Shown here in pieces: positions 32,515-45,880 of a stretch of DNA of 64,000 nucleotides. The notes below the pieces were generated by a model that was given only the letters and a program-made list of their open reading frames with translations, searched no databases and had not been told where the DNA came from. Made by a program: the position numbers and the translations under genes. This DNA comes from Topomyia yanbarensis (taxonomy: Eukaryota > Arthropoda > Insecta > Diptera > Culicidae): positions 428,358,539 to 428,422,538 of the forward strand of contig NC_080671.1 of the NCBI RefSeq assembly GCF_030247195.1, written 5' to 3'. The first letter of the stretch is position 1. Each line of letters starts with the position of its first letter.

Positions 32515-34737
32515 AAACCTGTTTTAATCCACCTAGAGGTGCAATTGTGCCTTTCTCATTTCTCCAAACTATGATTTAATAGCTGGTTCGTACAATATAA
32601 CATTATAAAAATGTCTTTCATTCTTATTACACTTGGTAAGTATATATAAGAGCACGTATTTGCATTCATCGCGGTATCGGTTTGAATCGGAGTTTTCTAT
32701 GTGATCGCACTCCACAACCCGTAACTCCGGAGCCGGAAGTCGGATGGAGATGGAATTTATTATCAGTTTCCGGGGACGCAACACCTTTCATTTGAGACTA
32801 AGTTGATCAAACCGGTCTAGCCATTTTCGAGAAACCAATATAACCGTTATTCTGAATTTGGATGCTTCCGTATCCGTCGATGGTGGCCAGTGTGGCCAAA
32901 GAGACTTTGAATGACTGTTGGGGACCTAGATCTACAAATTCAACAGTTGTATTTACATTTTGGAAAAAAATTCACCTTTTTACATTCATCGCAAAATTCG
33001 TTAGAATCGGGATTTGCTGCGTGATCGTACGTATCATCCTGTAATTCAGGAACCAGAACTCGGATCCACACAAAATTCAACAGCAGCTGATGGACCTTTC
33101 ATTTAAAATCAAGTTTGTCAAAATCGGATCAGAAAATTCCGAGAAACCGATGTGGACAAATCAACAAATTTTGTTTTGTAACCATACTCTTCAACTCGTA
33201 ATCCGGAACGAGATGTCGGTTGAAAATGAAATTCAATAGCAACCTATGGGAATATTATACCTTTCATTTGAATCTTAGTTTGTAAAAATCGGTTCAGCCA
33301 TCTCCGAGTAACCGATGTGGACATTTTGTTAACAAATCCGCACATACACACATACATACATACATACATACATACATACATACATACACATATACATACA
33401 CACATACATACACACAGATATTTTGCGATCTCGGCGAACTGAGTCGAATGTTATATGAGACTCGGCCCTCCGGGCCTCGGTTAGAAAGTCGGTTTTTGGA
33501 GCAATTGCATAACCTTTCTATATAAGAAAGGCAAAAGAATAATATTTAATTAGCTTAATCAGAATGATTTCAATGTTATCTTCATGTGATTATATTTTGG
33601 AAAGGTTGGTGGAATGGGTTTGAACGAGTAGGGAATGGGGGGTTAGTAGATTGGGAATGGAGGATGCGTCAGAAATCCTTCATCTTATTTCGGTATACGA
33701 GGTGGATGAAGGAAATGCGGGCGTGAGGGTGGTCCAAGAGGAGGGGAGTGATGAAGGAGGGAGGTGTAAGGGCAAGGCGGGGGGGGGGGGGGAGGGGCGG
33801 CGACGCAATACTCAACTGCATATTTTGCCTTCCATTTGAGACTTGGTTTGAGAAAATCGGTTCAGTCATCACCGATGAACCGATGTGACTTTAATTGTGG
33901 AATATGCCCGGAATTCCGGACTTCCGGAATCGTCGATCGTGGACAATATATTCAAAGAATGTTTGATTGGCAATCAGTGATCTAGATCTGCGATTAGAAG
34001 TAATTTGGTAACCATTTTAGCCTCTGAGGTATTACGATTGTACCGATTTATATGGGAAATTCCAGTGTATCCTTACTAACACCCCTGTAACTCCGGAAGC
34101 AAGAGTCAGAACCGAATGAAATTCAGCAGCAGTCAATGGCATTACTGTATCTTTCATTTGAAATTAAGTTCGTAAAAATCGGTAGAGAATTCGTTGTGGA
34201 ATGGGTGTGATATTAGCTTAGGAACTTGGCGGGTTCCCCGAGGGCGTCATGAACCGTCATAGGTGGCCAATGTGGTCAAAGCTGCTTTGATTGATCATTA
34301 GTGATCCAGACCCACAAACTAGAGTAATGTTACATCAATTTTAATATGTTTTACATCATTTGAACATCATGGTGGTACCAGTTTATATGGGAATTTGCTG
34401 TGTGACCGCACTCTTCAACCCGTAACTCCGGAACCGGAAGTCGGATCAACTAAAAATTCAATAGCAGCTTATGGGAGCGTTATACCTTTCAGATGAAACT
34501 AAGTTTGCGAAAATCGGTTCAGCCATCTCTGAGAAAATTGTGTGAGTTTAAATGATACACACACATACACACACACATATACACACACACATACATACAC
34601 ACACACACACACAGACATTTGCCGATCTCGACGAACTGAATCGAATGGTGTATGATACTCGGCCCTCCGGGCCTCGGTTAAAAAGTCGATTTTTACAGTG
34701 ATTGCATAGCCTTTCTTTATATGAGAAAGGCAAAAAG
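32515..34737 (-). repeat. Composite hairpin/microsatellite repeat, inverted copy X'
   Basis: Read on the minus strand, this follows 4204-6530 from end to end, with the same two heads (GGCCCGGAGGGCC hairpins at 34661-34673 and 33464-33476), the same modules and the same terminal GGATTAAAACAGG. The main difference is a shorter TATG tract. By eye the identity is very high, so duplication is recent. Similarity stops at the element ends on both sides, so the copies arose as mobile or amplified units rather than as part of a larger segmental duplication. Confidence 0.8.
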
Positions 34738-35934
34738 GTGCGAAATCGGCAGTCCCAAAAAGTCGATCTTCATAAAAAAAAAAATTTTCGAGATAACATA
34801 AAATCTCGACGTTTCATGCATTTTAAAGATGTTTGGCATCAAAAACGAATTTGATTTCTGAAATTTCATGGGGTCCCCCCTTTGAAAAAAAATTTAGTTC
34901 TGGCTTATATGGGAATTTCATATGTGACCGGATGGATTAGTCTATATTTCCGGACGCATCCAAGCGATCCGTACGAAATTTTATAGACATCTGTGGGGAT
35001 ACTATAGCTATGGGACAGTGTTTGTGAAAATCGGCCCAACCATTTCCGGGAAACTGATGTGAGTACGTCAATTTTGAAAGATGGCCGCTTTTCCCGGGCA
35101 CTTCCGGAACCGTCTATGGTGGTCAATGTAGTCAACGAAAGTTTGGTTGGCCGTCGATGACCTAGAACAGCAAATTTAAGTTGTTTGAGAGACATTTTAG
35201 CGAAATTTTTACCTTTTTTGCTTTCATCGGAGTATCGATTTGAATCGCAATTTGCTATGTGATCGCACGCCACAACCTGTAACTCCGGAACCGGAAGTCA
35301 GATCGGGATGAAATTAAATAACCATTTACGAAGGCGCAACACCTTTCATTTGAGACAAAGTTTGGTTGAATCGGTCCAGCCATCTCCGGGAAACCGATGT
35401 GACTGTTATTCTGAATTTGGATACTTCCGCCGGGGCTTCCAGAATCGGTGATGGTGGCCAATGGGGCCAAAAAGACTTTGAATGGATGTTAGTGACCTAA
35501 TACTACAAATCGAAGCAGTTGTGGTCATATTTTGGAAAAATTTTCACCTTTATACATTCATTGCAGAATTTATTAAAATCGACATTTTCTGCGTGATCGT
35601 GCTCACCACCCTGTAATTCCGGAACAGGAAGTCGGATCCATCAGAAATTCAATAGCAGCCTATGGGAACGTTGTATCTTTCATTTGAGACTAAGTTTGTC
35701 AAAATCGGTTCAGCCAGCTCTGAGAAAAATGAGTGACATTTTTGGTCACATACACACACAGACGCACATACACACACATACATACATACATACACACATA
35801 CATACACACGCTCAGACATTTGCCGAACTCGACGAACTGAATCGAATGGTATATGCCACTCGGCCCTCCGGGCCTCCGTTAAAAAGTCGGTTTTCAGAGC
35901 AATTGCAATACCTTTCTATTGAGAAAGGCAAAAA
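34738..35934 (-). repeat. Related hairpin/microsatellite repeat, single-head copy C
   Basis: On the minus strand this unit starts TTTTTGCCTTTCTC at 35934. It has the hairpin at 35862-35874 and a TG/TATG tract, then three diverged modules with CCGGAACCGGAAGTC-like and ATCGGTTCAGCC-like words. It abuts the heads of X'' and X' directly, giving a tandem run of three elements in the same orientation. Confidence 0.7.
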
Positions 35935-37713
35935 TTTTACCTTTTTACATTCATCGCAGAATTCGTTAGAATCAAGATTTGCTGCGTGATCGTACGTATC
36001 ACCCTGTAATTCAGGAACCAGAACTCGGATCCACACAAAATTCAACAGCAGCTGATGGACCTTCCATTTAAAATCAAGTTTGTCAAAATCGGTTCAGAAA
36101 ATTCCGAGAAACCGATGTGGACAAATCAACAAATTTTGTTTTGTAACCATACTCTTCAACTCGTAATCCGGAACTAGATGTCGGTTGAAAATGAAATTCA
36201 ATAGCATCCTATGAGAATAGTATACCTTTCATTTGAATCTTAGTTTCTAAAAATCGGTTCAGCCATCTCCGAGAAACCGATGTGGACATTTTGTTAACAA
36301 ATCCGCACATACACACACATACATACATACATACATACATACATACATACCTGCACACATACATACGCACATACAAACACACATACATACACACAGATAT
36401 TTTGCGATCTCGGCGAACTGAGTCGAATGTTATATGAGACTCGGCCCTCCGGGCTTCGGTTAGGAAGTCGGTTTTTGGAGCAATTGCATAACCTTTCTAT
36501 ATGAGAAAGGCAAAAGAATAGTATTTAATTACCTTAATCAGCATGAGTTCAATGTTATCTTCATGTAATTATATTTTGAAATGTTGGTGGAATGGGTTTG
36601 AAAGTGGAGGGAATGGGGGGTTAGTAGAGTGAGAGTGGAGGATGCGTCAGAAATCCTTCATCTTATTTCGGTATACGGGGTGGATGAAGGAAATGCGGGC
36701 GTGAGGGTGGTCCAAGGGGACGGGAGTGATGAAGGAGGGAGGTGTAAGGGCAAGGCGGGGGTAGGAGGGGCGGCGACGTAATACTCAACTGCATATTTTG
36801 CCTTCCATTTGAGACTTGGTTTGAGAAAATCGGTTCAGTCATCACCGAAGAACCGATGTGACTTTAATTGTGGAATATGCCCGGAATTCCGGACTTCCGG
36901 AATCGTCGATAGTGGACAATATATTCAAAGAATGTTTGATTGGCAATCAGTGATCTAGATCTGCGATTAGAAGTAATTTGGTGACCATTTCAATAGTTTT
37001 TAGCCTCTGAGGTATTACGATTGTACCGATTTATATGGGAAATTCCAGTGTATCCTTACTAACACCCCTGTAACTCCGGAAGCAAGAGTCAGAACAGAAT
37101 GAAATTCAGCAGCAGTCAATGGCATTACTGTATCTTTCATTTGAAATCAAGTTTGTAAAAATTGGTAGAGAATTCGTTGGGGAATGGGTGTGATATTAGC
37201 TTAGGAACTTGGCGGGTTCCCCGGGGGCGTCATGAACCGTCATAGGTGGCCAATGTGGTCAAAGCTGCTTTGATTGATCATTAGTGATCCAGACCCGCAA
37301 ACTAGAGTAATGTTACATCAATTTTAATATGTTTTACATCATTTGAACATCATGGTGGTACCAGTTAATATGGGAATTTGCTGTGTGACCGCACTCTTCA
37401 ACCCGTAACTCCGGAACCGGAAGTCGGATCAACTAAAAATTCAATAGCAGCTTATGGGAGCGTTATACCTTTCAGATGAAACTAAGTTTGCGAAAATCGG
37501 TTCAGCCATCTCTGAGAAAATTGTGTGAGTTTAAATGACACACACACACATACACACACACATACACACACACATACATACACACACACAGACATTTGCC
37601 GATCTCGACGAACTGAATCGAATGGTGTATGACACTCGGCCCTTCGGGCCTCGGTTAAAAAGTCGATTTTTACAGTGATTGCATAGCCTTTCTTTATATG
37701 AGAAAGGCAAAAA
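35935..37713 (-). repeat. Composite hairpin/microsatellite repeat, truncated copy X''
   Basis: On the minus strand it starts at 37713 and follows X through both heads (hairpins at 37638-37650 and 36442-36454) up to the position equivalent to about 6085, where it is cut by copy C. The 36442 hairpin has one changed base (GGGCTT), whereas 37638 has a changed loop only (GGCCC-TTC-GGGCC). Confidence 0.75.
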
Positions 37714-37859
37714 CCGATTTAATCCACCTATCAGTGAGATGGGACATTTCCTACACATATCACTGTTGTATTCCTTATTAGTTTGCCGAACACACGCAAA
37801 TATGGCAAGCAACTAGATGTGAAATAAGCACAGTTTCGAGTCCTGCACGAATAACACTT

Positions 37860-38262
37860 CGAAAAAACTGAATAAATTAAAGAAAAATAATAAAACAAAT
37901 AAAAATTGAAAATACTTGTGAAGCAAAAAAATAAAAAAAGTTATTCATAAAATGGATTGAATGATTATAATAAATAAATTTTTTAAAATAAATCAAATTA
38001 GCTCAAATGGAAATTATACAATATTCAAAAAGTTATAAAATTAAGAGAGTAAATTAAATTGTTTTAAGCTAACAAACTGTCATCCAATAATAGAAAGAAT
38101 TAATAAAATGAAGGGACTGATTAAAATACATGAACTGGGAAAAATTAACAATTTAATAAAATGATTAAAATAAATAATATGAATAATACAAAAAAAGATT
38201 GAATTAAAATGATGAATAATATGGATATATGAACTCTTTCATCCCTAATATTTTTCTAACAC
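37860..38262 (+). repeat. A-rich low-complexity tract
   Basis: Irregular AAAATGAATAAAAT-like words. It lies about 150 bp beyond the head of copy X''. Confidence 0.6.
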
Positions 38263-39309
38263 ATATATGGTTCCAAAACAGTTTTTTTTAATGTATAAGA
38301 GTAATGAAACACAAAAACCGGTTTTGATCAAGATAGATGCTTATCCAGAAGTGTGAGAATCTGCTCAATTTTCACATGCCGATCCTTATTACACATCTCC
38401 TGCAAAGTTTTTCGATTGGGCAGAAAAGATAGCCAAAAGCAGTCTACATTGATAATATTTATCAATTTTCAACAATATTTGAAGACAACGAAGATATATC
38501 AAAATATAATTATTCACCGATAACTGAAAATGTCTCTGGCAGCACTGATCCAGTGAAATCCAATCAGAACAATTGCAATAATTTCAGTTCTACGGATATT
38601 TCTTGTAACTATTAGCCAACCCTTCCGCAACTTGACGTTTAGCCTAAGTTGCTTGAAACCACCGTGTTTCGAATGATGTCGCCACCATAGAATGCCGTCC
38701 CCTAATTGTGATACTGTAAATTTCTATGCGAGAAAATTATTCCGTGACGTCTTTTACGAACCTGTTTTCTTTATTTACATTCGGAAGAGGTAATGAAGAC
38801 GATCATTTCAAAACAGCGTAATAATTTAATATAAATACAAACATGTTAATTCGTCATTTTGTAGTTTCATGAAAGGATTACAAATTGTGCCGAATGTAAA
38901 ATTTAAAATGCATGATTTGATTTGAGTGCGCTTCTAGTGTGAACTTTTCCTTCTCCCATCGCCCTTGGAACATCTTTCGCATAAAAAAAGTTTGTCGTTA
39001 ATTCTTAAATACATTTAGTTTCGTGATTATCATTTTAACAAAAGCGGGACAGACTTCGATTGTTTATTTCTGACAGCACAGCATCTAACTGATAGGCTCT
39101 GCGACATTTACGGTGAAAAGGTTTCCACGAAATTCAGAAGTGATGACGGCTCATTTTTTATCGGAGAAGGAGAAAAACAGTCCAGTATCATTGTGTGTGT
39201 TGTTTACATTGCAATACAAACATTACTACCTAATATCTTGAGAGGTGGTGCTCACCAAAGGCGTTGTTTTCTTATGTAAAGGCTCGCACAGAATGAAACC
39301 AAATCTACC
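38263..39309. other. Unassigned AT-rich DNA
   Basis: No ORF, RNA gene or terminal repeat that I can support. Confidence 0.45.
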
Positions 39310-39317
39310 AATCGAAC

Positions 39318-39465
39318 CAGGGATGCCAGGTGATATTTTGAAAAATCCGTGCGTGGCTCATTTAAAAATCTATCTGTGTCACGGAAATCTGTGCAGTTCT
39401 TGCTATCTGTGCAGCATATTGAAAATCTGTGAAACACAGATAAATCTGTGCACTTGGCATCCCTG
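39318..39465. mobile_element. hAT-type MITE (148 bp)
   Basis: Ends CAGGGATGCCAGGTG and inverted CACTTGGCATCCCTG form a 15-bp terminal inverted repeat with one mismatch. Exact 8-bp duplications AATCGAAC lie at 39310-39317 and 39466-39473. The interior repeats ATCTGTG several times. It has no coding capacity. Confidence 0.9.
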
Positions 39466-39789
39466 AATCGAACATGTCACCGGCTACCTATCGTGCAAAA
39501 TAAACAAACATACTTCTTTAGCTATGCCCTCATGCGTGCTCGCAAGGGGAGTATTGTTATTGGCAGGAAAAATATTACAATAAAAGGAATGAAAAACTAT
39601 ATGTTGTTATTCACCTTTTCTCATTTCTTATATTGCTTACGAAAACTAGCAAGTTAACAAGAACGTGATGAATGCATATTTTAATTGATTCGCCGAACCT
39701 CTACAGTGCCATTGAACGACTATCAGGTTTATTTTCCCTTTTTTGTATGGTTGATAAATTATCAAACGGAACGTTACAAAACGCTCGAT

Positions 39790-40310
39790 TATCTTATTAA
39801 AATAGAATAAAAAGAATGGATGGACAAAATGAATAAAGTAAAAAATAAATGAAATGCATAAATAAAACAAACGAATCAAATAAACAAAATGAGCTGAAGT
39901 GATAAAATGAATAAAAAGAAGAAAATGAGCAGAATTAAATGCATTGACTAAAATGAAAAATTGAACAACAGTAAAAGGTTATAAATTAATATAAAGAAAT
40001 AAATTGAATCAAATAAATTATTTGGATGAAATGATTAAAACTGAAAAAGTAGTCAAATTATTAAAATGGAGAAACTGAACAAAATGAATAAACTGGAAAA
40101 AATTAATAAAATACATACAATGAAAACAATGAATGATATGAGTAAAATGCACAAAAAGAATAAACTGATCAGAGTGAATCCAAAGAATGAAACCAATAAA
40201 ATAAGTAAAATGAACGCAGAAAAACAAAACGAACAAATGCGGAATGAATTAATTAATTAAAATGAAATGGTCATATATTCGAAGTCAAAAACATTTTTGA
40301 ATAAAGAAAA
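39790..40310 (+). repeat. A-rich low-complexity tract (AAAATGAATAAA-like)
   Basis: Irregular repeats of AAAATGAA, AATGAATAAA and similar, giving Lys/Met/Asn-rich frames on the plus strand and Phe/Ile/His-rich frames on the minus strand. These are not genes. Confidence 0.75.
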
Positions 40311-41082
40311 AGAATAAACCGGATTGTACGAATTTGAAAACCATTGCATCAGAAAGTTATGAAATGTTTTTGAAAATCCCATCTTCTGAGAAAAGGCTAA
40401 TAAATATGCAATGGACTTTCTAGGGCTTCCATCTTTTTTGGTTTTATTCTTTTTGTTTTCATGCTTCTTTACTTGACGAATTCGAAGTTTACTTTTTGGT
40501 CACATATTCCCGAAAAAAGATTTATGTGCAGAACATAATTTACTGGTCCAGTATTTTAACGCGCAATTGAATATAGTAAAGTGAGACAAGGTCACATGTG
40601 CTTTCAAGCCCCTTGAACAGAGAACGACAGAGGGAGAATGCGATTCGTGAATGAGACAGGTAGATATTTCAAAGTTTTTATTTGAAGTAAATACAGGTCG
40701 GACTCGATTCTCCGGGGATTCGATTATCCGGGGATTCGATTATCCGTGATTCGATTATCCGGGGAAAATGATTCGATTATCCGGGTGTTTTGAAAAAAAT
40801 CAAATTTCAACTATAATGTCTAATTATAGTGCTAATTCCATCATTGCCGTCAATAGAACGTATTTTTCGGGCAATTGGGGGTCTAGGGTTAACCTCCTCT
40901 CAAATTTTAACCTACCTCAAAAATTGCTTATATATGGGTTATTCCGCGCAAAGTGACCTAAAGAAACAAAACTTGGAATCGACCATCATGGATTGGAACC
41001 AGTTTTGAAGAAATTGTTCATTTAGAGATAATATATAATAACCTAAATTGTTGTGTCGTTTAAACAGCCCCATGGGAACACT

Positions 41083-41953
41083 CTTAACTGTTATGTGTAC
41101 GACGCGGTACCCGGATACCTTTTTAGGTTACAAATAATGAAATTCCGATGTTTTATCCTTAGCTGGAAATTGAAACTTTGTGACATCTTAGAACTTCACT
41201 AAGTCAAGCTTTTGGGATAATAATGTTTTTGATATAGTAAGAAGGGAGCGAGGAGGGTCTCCTGAATGTTTTACTATGTCACAGGCCGACGTGGATACCC
41301 GGGTACCCCCAAAACTGAAATGCCAATAACTAAGGTAATTTCCAACCGATTTTGATGCTTTTGGGTGTTTTGGATTCAAGAACTCATCCACTTTTAAACT
41401 TGGTAAAAATAAATCGGGTTATTCCAACCGGTTCCCGAGAATCCGGATTTCCGGAAGCATGTTCCAGTGCTTGGATACTATTTGTAAATTTCAATGGAAT
41501 ACTAGCAATATGGGTATCAAAATTCTTGGCATAGCATCAATAGGCTGAACCATTTGGTGATTTCACCCCGAAACAGACATTCCGGAGCAGGCTCCCGTAG
41601 GGCCGTGAATGGCCATTCCATTCTAATTCCATTTTTCAAACTACCATAGGATCCCGCAACAATAAATAACAGGCTTCCGAGACAATTTGAAGAGTTTTGA
41701 TACTCGTTTTGCTAGGGCATTATTTAAATTTACAAATCATACCCTAGTACTGGAACATTACTCCGGAAAATCCGGATCCATTCATTGGGTTCAATGTTAC
41801 AGAATCCAAAAGTGGACGAGTTCCTGAATCTAAAACATCAAGTGTCAAAATCGGTTAAAGGAAGCCATAGTTATGAGCATTTTAATTTTTGGGTACCCTG
41901 GTACCCTCGTTGGCCTGTTATAGGTGTTTTTTTGTTGGACACATAACAGTTAG
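41083..41953. mobile_element. Fold-back element with GGTACCC-rich inverted arms
   Basis: TAACTGTTATGTGT at the left is repeated inverted at the right. Inner arms of roughly 130 bp (41268-41410 and 41800-41935) are also inverted, including GGTACCC palindromes, CCGATTTTGA and GGATTCAAGAACTC-like words. No ORF or target-site duplication was established. Confidence 0.5.
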
Positions 41954-42613
41954 TTTCAACAAATTGTTTAAAAAAATGTTTTTCTTCGGATTATATCTCT
42001 GGTACTGTTTGCACTAGAATCAATCAGCGAGATATTTTTTTTAAGATTTGTTTAGGGATTTCAAAAAAATGAAAAGTTTTTAATGCCAATATTGCCAAAT
42101 ATGCAACTTTTTAATTTTACACTAAAAGTACATTTTTCTCGTAATACATCGGTTACTGTAGGCCACATAAAACGTCATTATACCTACATTGCTCGGTCGG
42201 TTTCTAGCTATCTCTTGGGATTATGATGACATGCTTCTCAGGATTCTGTTTGGGATACTTTTCAAGATTCTGATCGAAGTTGTCTTAGCATCCCAATGGA
42301 ATCTATTTCAGAACTTCGATTCAATATTTATCCGTATTTCTACGGTTTTTTCTCTAAATTTTGATGCAGGGTTCTAGAGAAAAACTTCTTAAATGTCTAG
42401 TGGAATCTTTCTCAAGATAGAATTCCGCTGAAGATTATGCTTTATTCCAGATACTGACAGAATCATGGTCCTATTATCATTGGAATCCGGTGTAATGTCC
42501 TGATGAATATCCTGCTTTGAGTTCCAGTCGACTTTGACACAAACAATATTGCTCTTCTCCCATTATCCCCTTCAATAAGTGATTTCTGCTCAGAATTTCA
42601 ATAGAATCTTTAA

Positions 42614-43071
42614 CCCGTTCGTGCCCTTCTGGTTGATGAACAACCATGTTTCTATATTACTATAACTTTTGGTTTACACAACGTCAAGTAAGGCTAATAA
42701 CTGCGACTAAGATCTTTCATTTGAGCACTAAAAGTTATAAATATTAGCATTAGAACAGAAGTTATTAAATTAATCTGATTGGGTTCCGCTGAAGCAGTGC
42801 TGCCAGGGATAGTTTCTGTTAATGGCGAAATGAAATTTTGGAATATTTTCTTAGCCTGGGAATATTATTGAAAACTGCTGAAACTTTCTAATTTAGATTG
42901 CCCTCAATTACCTTTTCTATGCAATTAAAGGTAGGCAAATATTGAGCAGCTGCAAAAGAAGCACCTATCTTTCTTAAACCAGGTTTTTCGTGTTTCTTGA
43001 CGCCAACAGTTTTAATGAAAAATAGTATTGGGACCCTATTGGCGGTAGAAAAAAAGTTGGTCAAGAAACGG
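42614..43071. mobile_element. TTAA-flanked MITE (piggyBac-like), 458 bp
   Basis: TTAA at 42610-42613 and 43072-43075 borders the element. The termini are CCCGTTCGTGCC and, inverted, CCGTTTCTTGACC. A TTAA target and C-rich ends fit piggyBac-type MITEs. The interior includes GCAGTGCTGCCAGGG and TTTTTCGTGTTTCTTGAC, both shared with 54570-55056. No coding capacity. Confidence 0.65.
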
Positions 43072-43279
43072 TTAACGAGATTCTGAAAAGAGACCCGGCC
43101 GTCACTGGTGGTGATTTCAATTCTAGGGTAGCTCAAGCAAAGATGGATGATAGGTTATGTAAAGAGGGCGCAGGAGTACTTCTCGCTGAGGCGCCCGGGA
43201 ACCTGGTAGTCCTTCGCTAGTGACAAGTATGAGTGGGACAGTTTGCGAAGACTACACGCGTAGTTATTACCTGACAATC

Positions 43280-45880
43280 CAGGGGTGGCATTACGCATCT
43301 CGATTCGATCAAAATTCTATCGACTCGCCCTTGTTTCGCATTATGTATTTCTAACCGAGCTCGAAAGCAAATTTTCGTTCGAGTTCGCTCGAAGAAGTAC
43401 TAGATTATCGAGAAACGTTGGCATTATGGAACCATAACAATCGAACTCGAAAGCGACTCGAGTCGATAGTATTTGCTCGATAGTTTTATTGCTGTCGACT
43501 GTCGTTCGAGTTTATGATTTGTGTTTTTATTTCATGTCATTCTTTAAGTGGTTAACAATCGGAATACTTAGAGGATATAAAATTACCAAAAGGTGTAAAA
43601 ATCTCCCACGTACTTTGAGCTACTTTATGTTATATCTATTTTTACCACAAGAACAAACTTTTTTTTTGATAAAGTAATACTAAATATTGATAATAAATTA
43701 TCCTACACCAAGTAATAACAAAACAAGTGTTAAAACAAATCGATGAAGCAAAGTGAAAAGAACTACAAAGTGAACCTTGACTTGTCTAATCGCTATTTGA
43801 TAATGTTTAGAATCACAATTATTCTTGATTTCAAAGTCGTGATTTAAACAATTTTATATTCAAATTGATGCATTTATTCCCGACTATACCTAAATTGTTT
43901 TCAATATCACAATATAGTCTTGAATTCAGTGCCATAATGTACGTTTTATACACCAACAGAATTAGGTGTTATATCGTCATTTGTCATGAAATTAGAGAAT
44001 ATTATCTTATATAGCAAAGAACTTTGAATCAAATTGAATTACTAACAAATTTGAATGCATCAACCGATTAAAAATTATGCCATCTACAATTTCTGTTTTT
44101 TTGTGTTCTCCCTATCTCTAGTTGTGTGCTATAACAAAATAATAAACTAACAAGTACACGGAAAACCCCGCAAACACGAAAACGAATTTTTGTCTTGACT
44201 ATTTCAATTAAAAATGGCTATTTTAACGAACTAGTTTTTAAATTTTTGCGTCATCAATTGCTGAAAAAAAATTGTTGCTTTTGAAAGCTATCAGTTTCCT
44301 GAAAAACCCTGAAAACCAAAATTTTAATGCAAAATTAGCCATTTTTATTGAAAAGGGCAGTTTTCTCGCTATGATTATTTTTCAAAAGATTTGATAAAAG
44401 CGGTTTTGAAGTTGTGTTGTTTTAAACAATAATGTAGATATTAAATATGTTATTTAATCTATGAATAATTGTGAATAACTCATTCTGCAGATAATGCATT
44501 CCATCATGCGACTGAAGTCCGAATAAGAGACACTATCAGCTAGGTATTTCGATGTTTTAACTTAAACAGCGCAATATATGTAAATTTTGTGGTAAGAAGT
44601 TCAAGAAAACAATCAAACTAAAATAATGCCTAAGCATTGAAAAAAATTATGAACATGTTTGGGTCAAATTATTTACCACTATCACTATTTTTGTTCTGTG
44701 AATTTGACGCTCATCGAAAAAAACAAAACAAACTGCAATTTTGTTTACACTGAAAAAATACTACTTTTTTTTGTTATTTATGTTATGAATTCTGCAAATG
44801 TTAGAAACATATTGAAAAAACAAGCTTGGACTAATAAGTTTTTTATTCTATGAAAACATTTATAATTATATTGAGAACCTTATTACTTTACAGGATATTT
44901 AAATTAAAGCCCATAACATGTAAAATTGCCCTTTTTAATGTTATAATTGAAACATCTCGCAAAACATTTTGAGATCCACTGCAAAATTTTTACACAATAT
45001 TTTTAACATGATTTTTATTATTTGAAGAAAATATAAGCAAAAAAATTGATCCAACTTTTTAAAAAAATTCTCAATTTTTCCGGCTAGCTCATGCGAAAAT
45101 GAAACTTTTTATATTTAATATATTCCCGTGCATCAAATACTTTCCGAGCTATCAGCGATTGAAAAATGTTCAAGTTTTCTAATTTCAAAAGTTGAAAGCT
45201 CATACCTTGAAGTAAATATTATATTCAGCCATAACAAAAATACCTGTCAAATATTTTTAGCTAAAGAATGTAAGAAAAAAATTGGAATGAACCAAAAAAT
45301 TTATTTGTAAATTTGACGTTAATTGGCCCGTACGGTACATAAAAGATATCGATGTCTAAACTATTTTTCATGAATGTAACGAAGTGATTCGTTCTTTTAT
45401 CAATTGTTTTATATAGTATAAATATTTTTGGAAAGGGCAAATTTATTTTTCGTACATAAAAGGAAAAAAATCGTATTTCCATATTACATCGGATCTTTTT
45501 GGATCGATGTTTGACAACATCGATTTTATTTCAAAGTGCTCACCCCTATTGTGTACTAGGAAAAAATGTTATATTTGCAAAACTTATCCATATACATTTC
45601 GATAACAAGCAACTAAAAACTAAATAAATTAAAACAACTCCTATATTTTACCAAAGTTGGTTTTCTGAAACTTATTCGTAGCAGAATTCAAAATATTTTT
45701 TCTCAGTGAATACTCTTATTTGATAGTTTGCGCTCGAACAGGCAGTCGAAATCTAGTACCGCAATCTAACAAGCTCGAACGCTTGGTCGAATGCGATACG
45801 TAATGCCACAATTTAGTCGAAACGACTTCAAAACGTTTCGAATCGAGTCACTCGAATCGAGATGCGGAATGCCACCCCAG
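43280..45880. mobile_element. Long-TIR DNA element of unknown superfamily (2.6 kb)
   Basis: CAGGGGTGGCATTACGCATC at the left and inverted GATGCGGAATGCCACCCCAG at the right are near-perfect inverted repeats, continuing as CTCGATTCGA. Subterminal regions (43280-43500 and 45725-45880) are packed with TCGAA, CTCGA and GGCATTA words. The 2.2-kb centre is AT-rich without a transposase. A 3-bp CAG duplication is possible. It lies inside the pogo/Tigger-like element. Confidence 0.7.
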
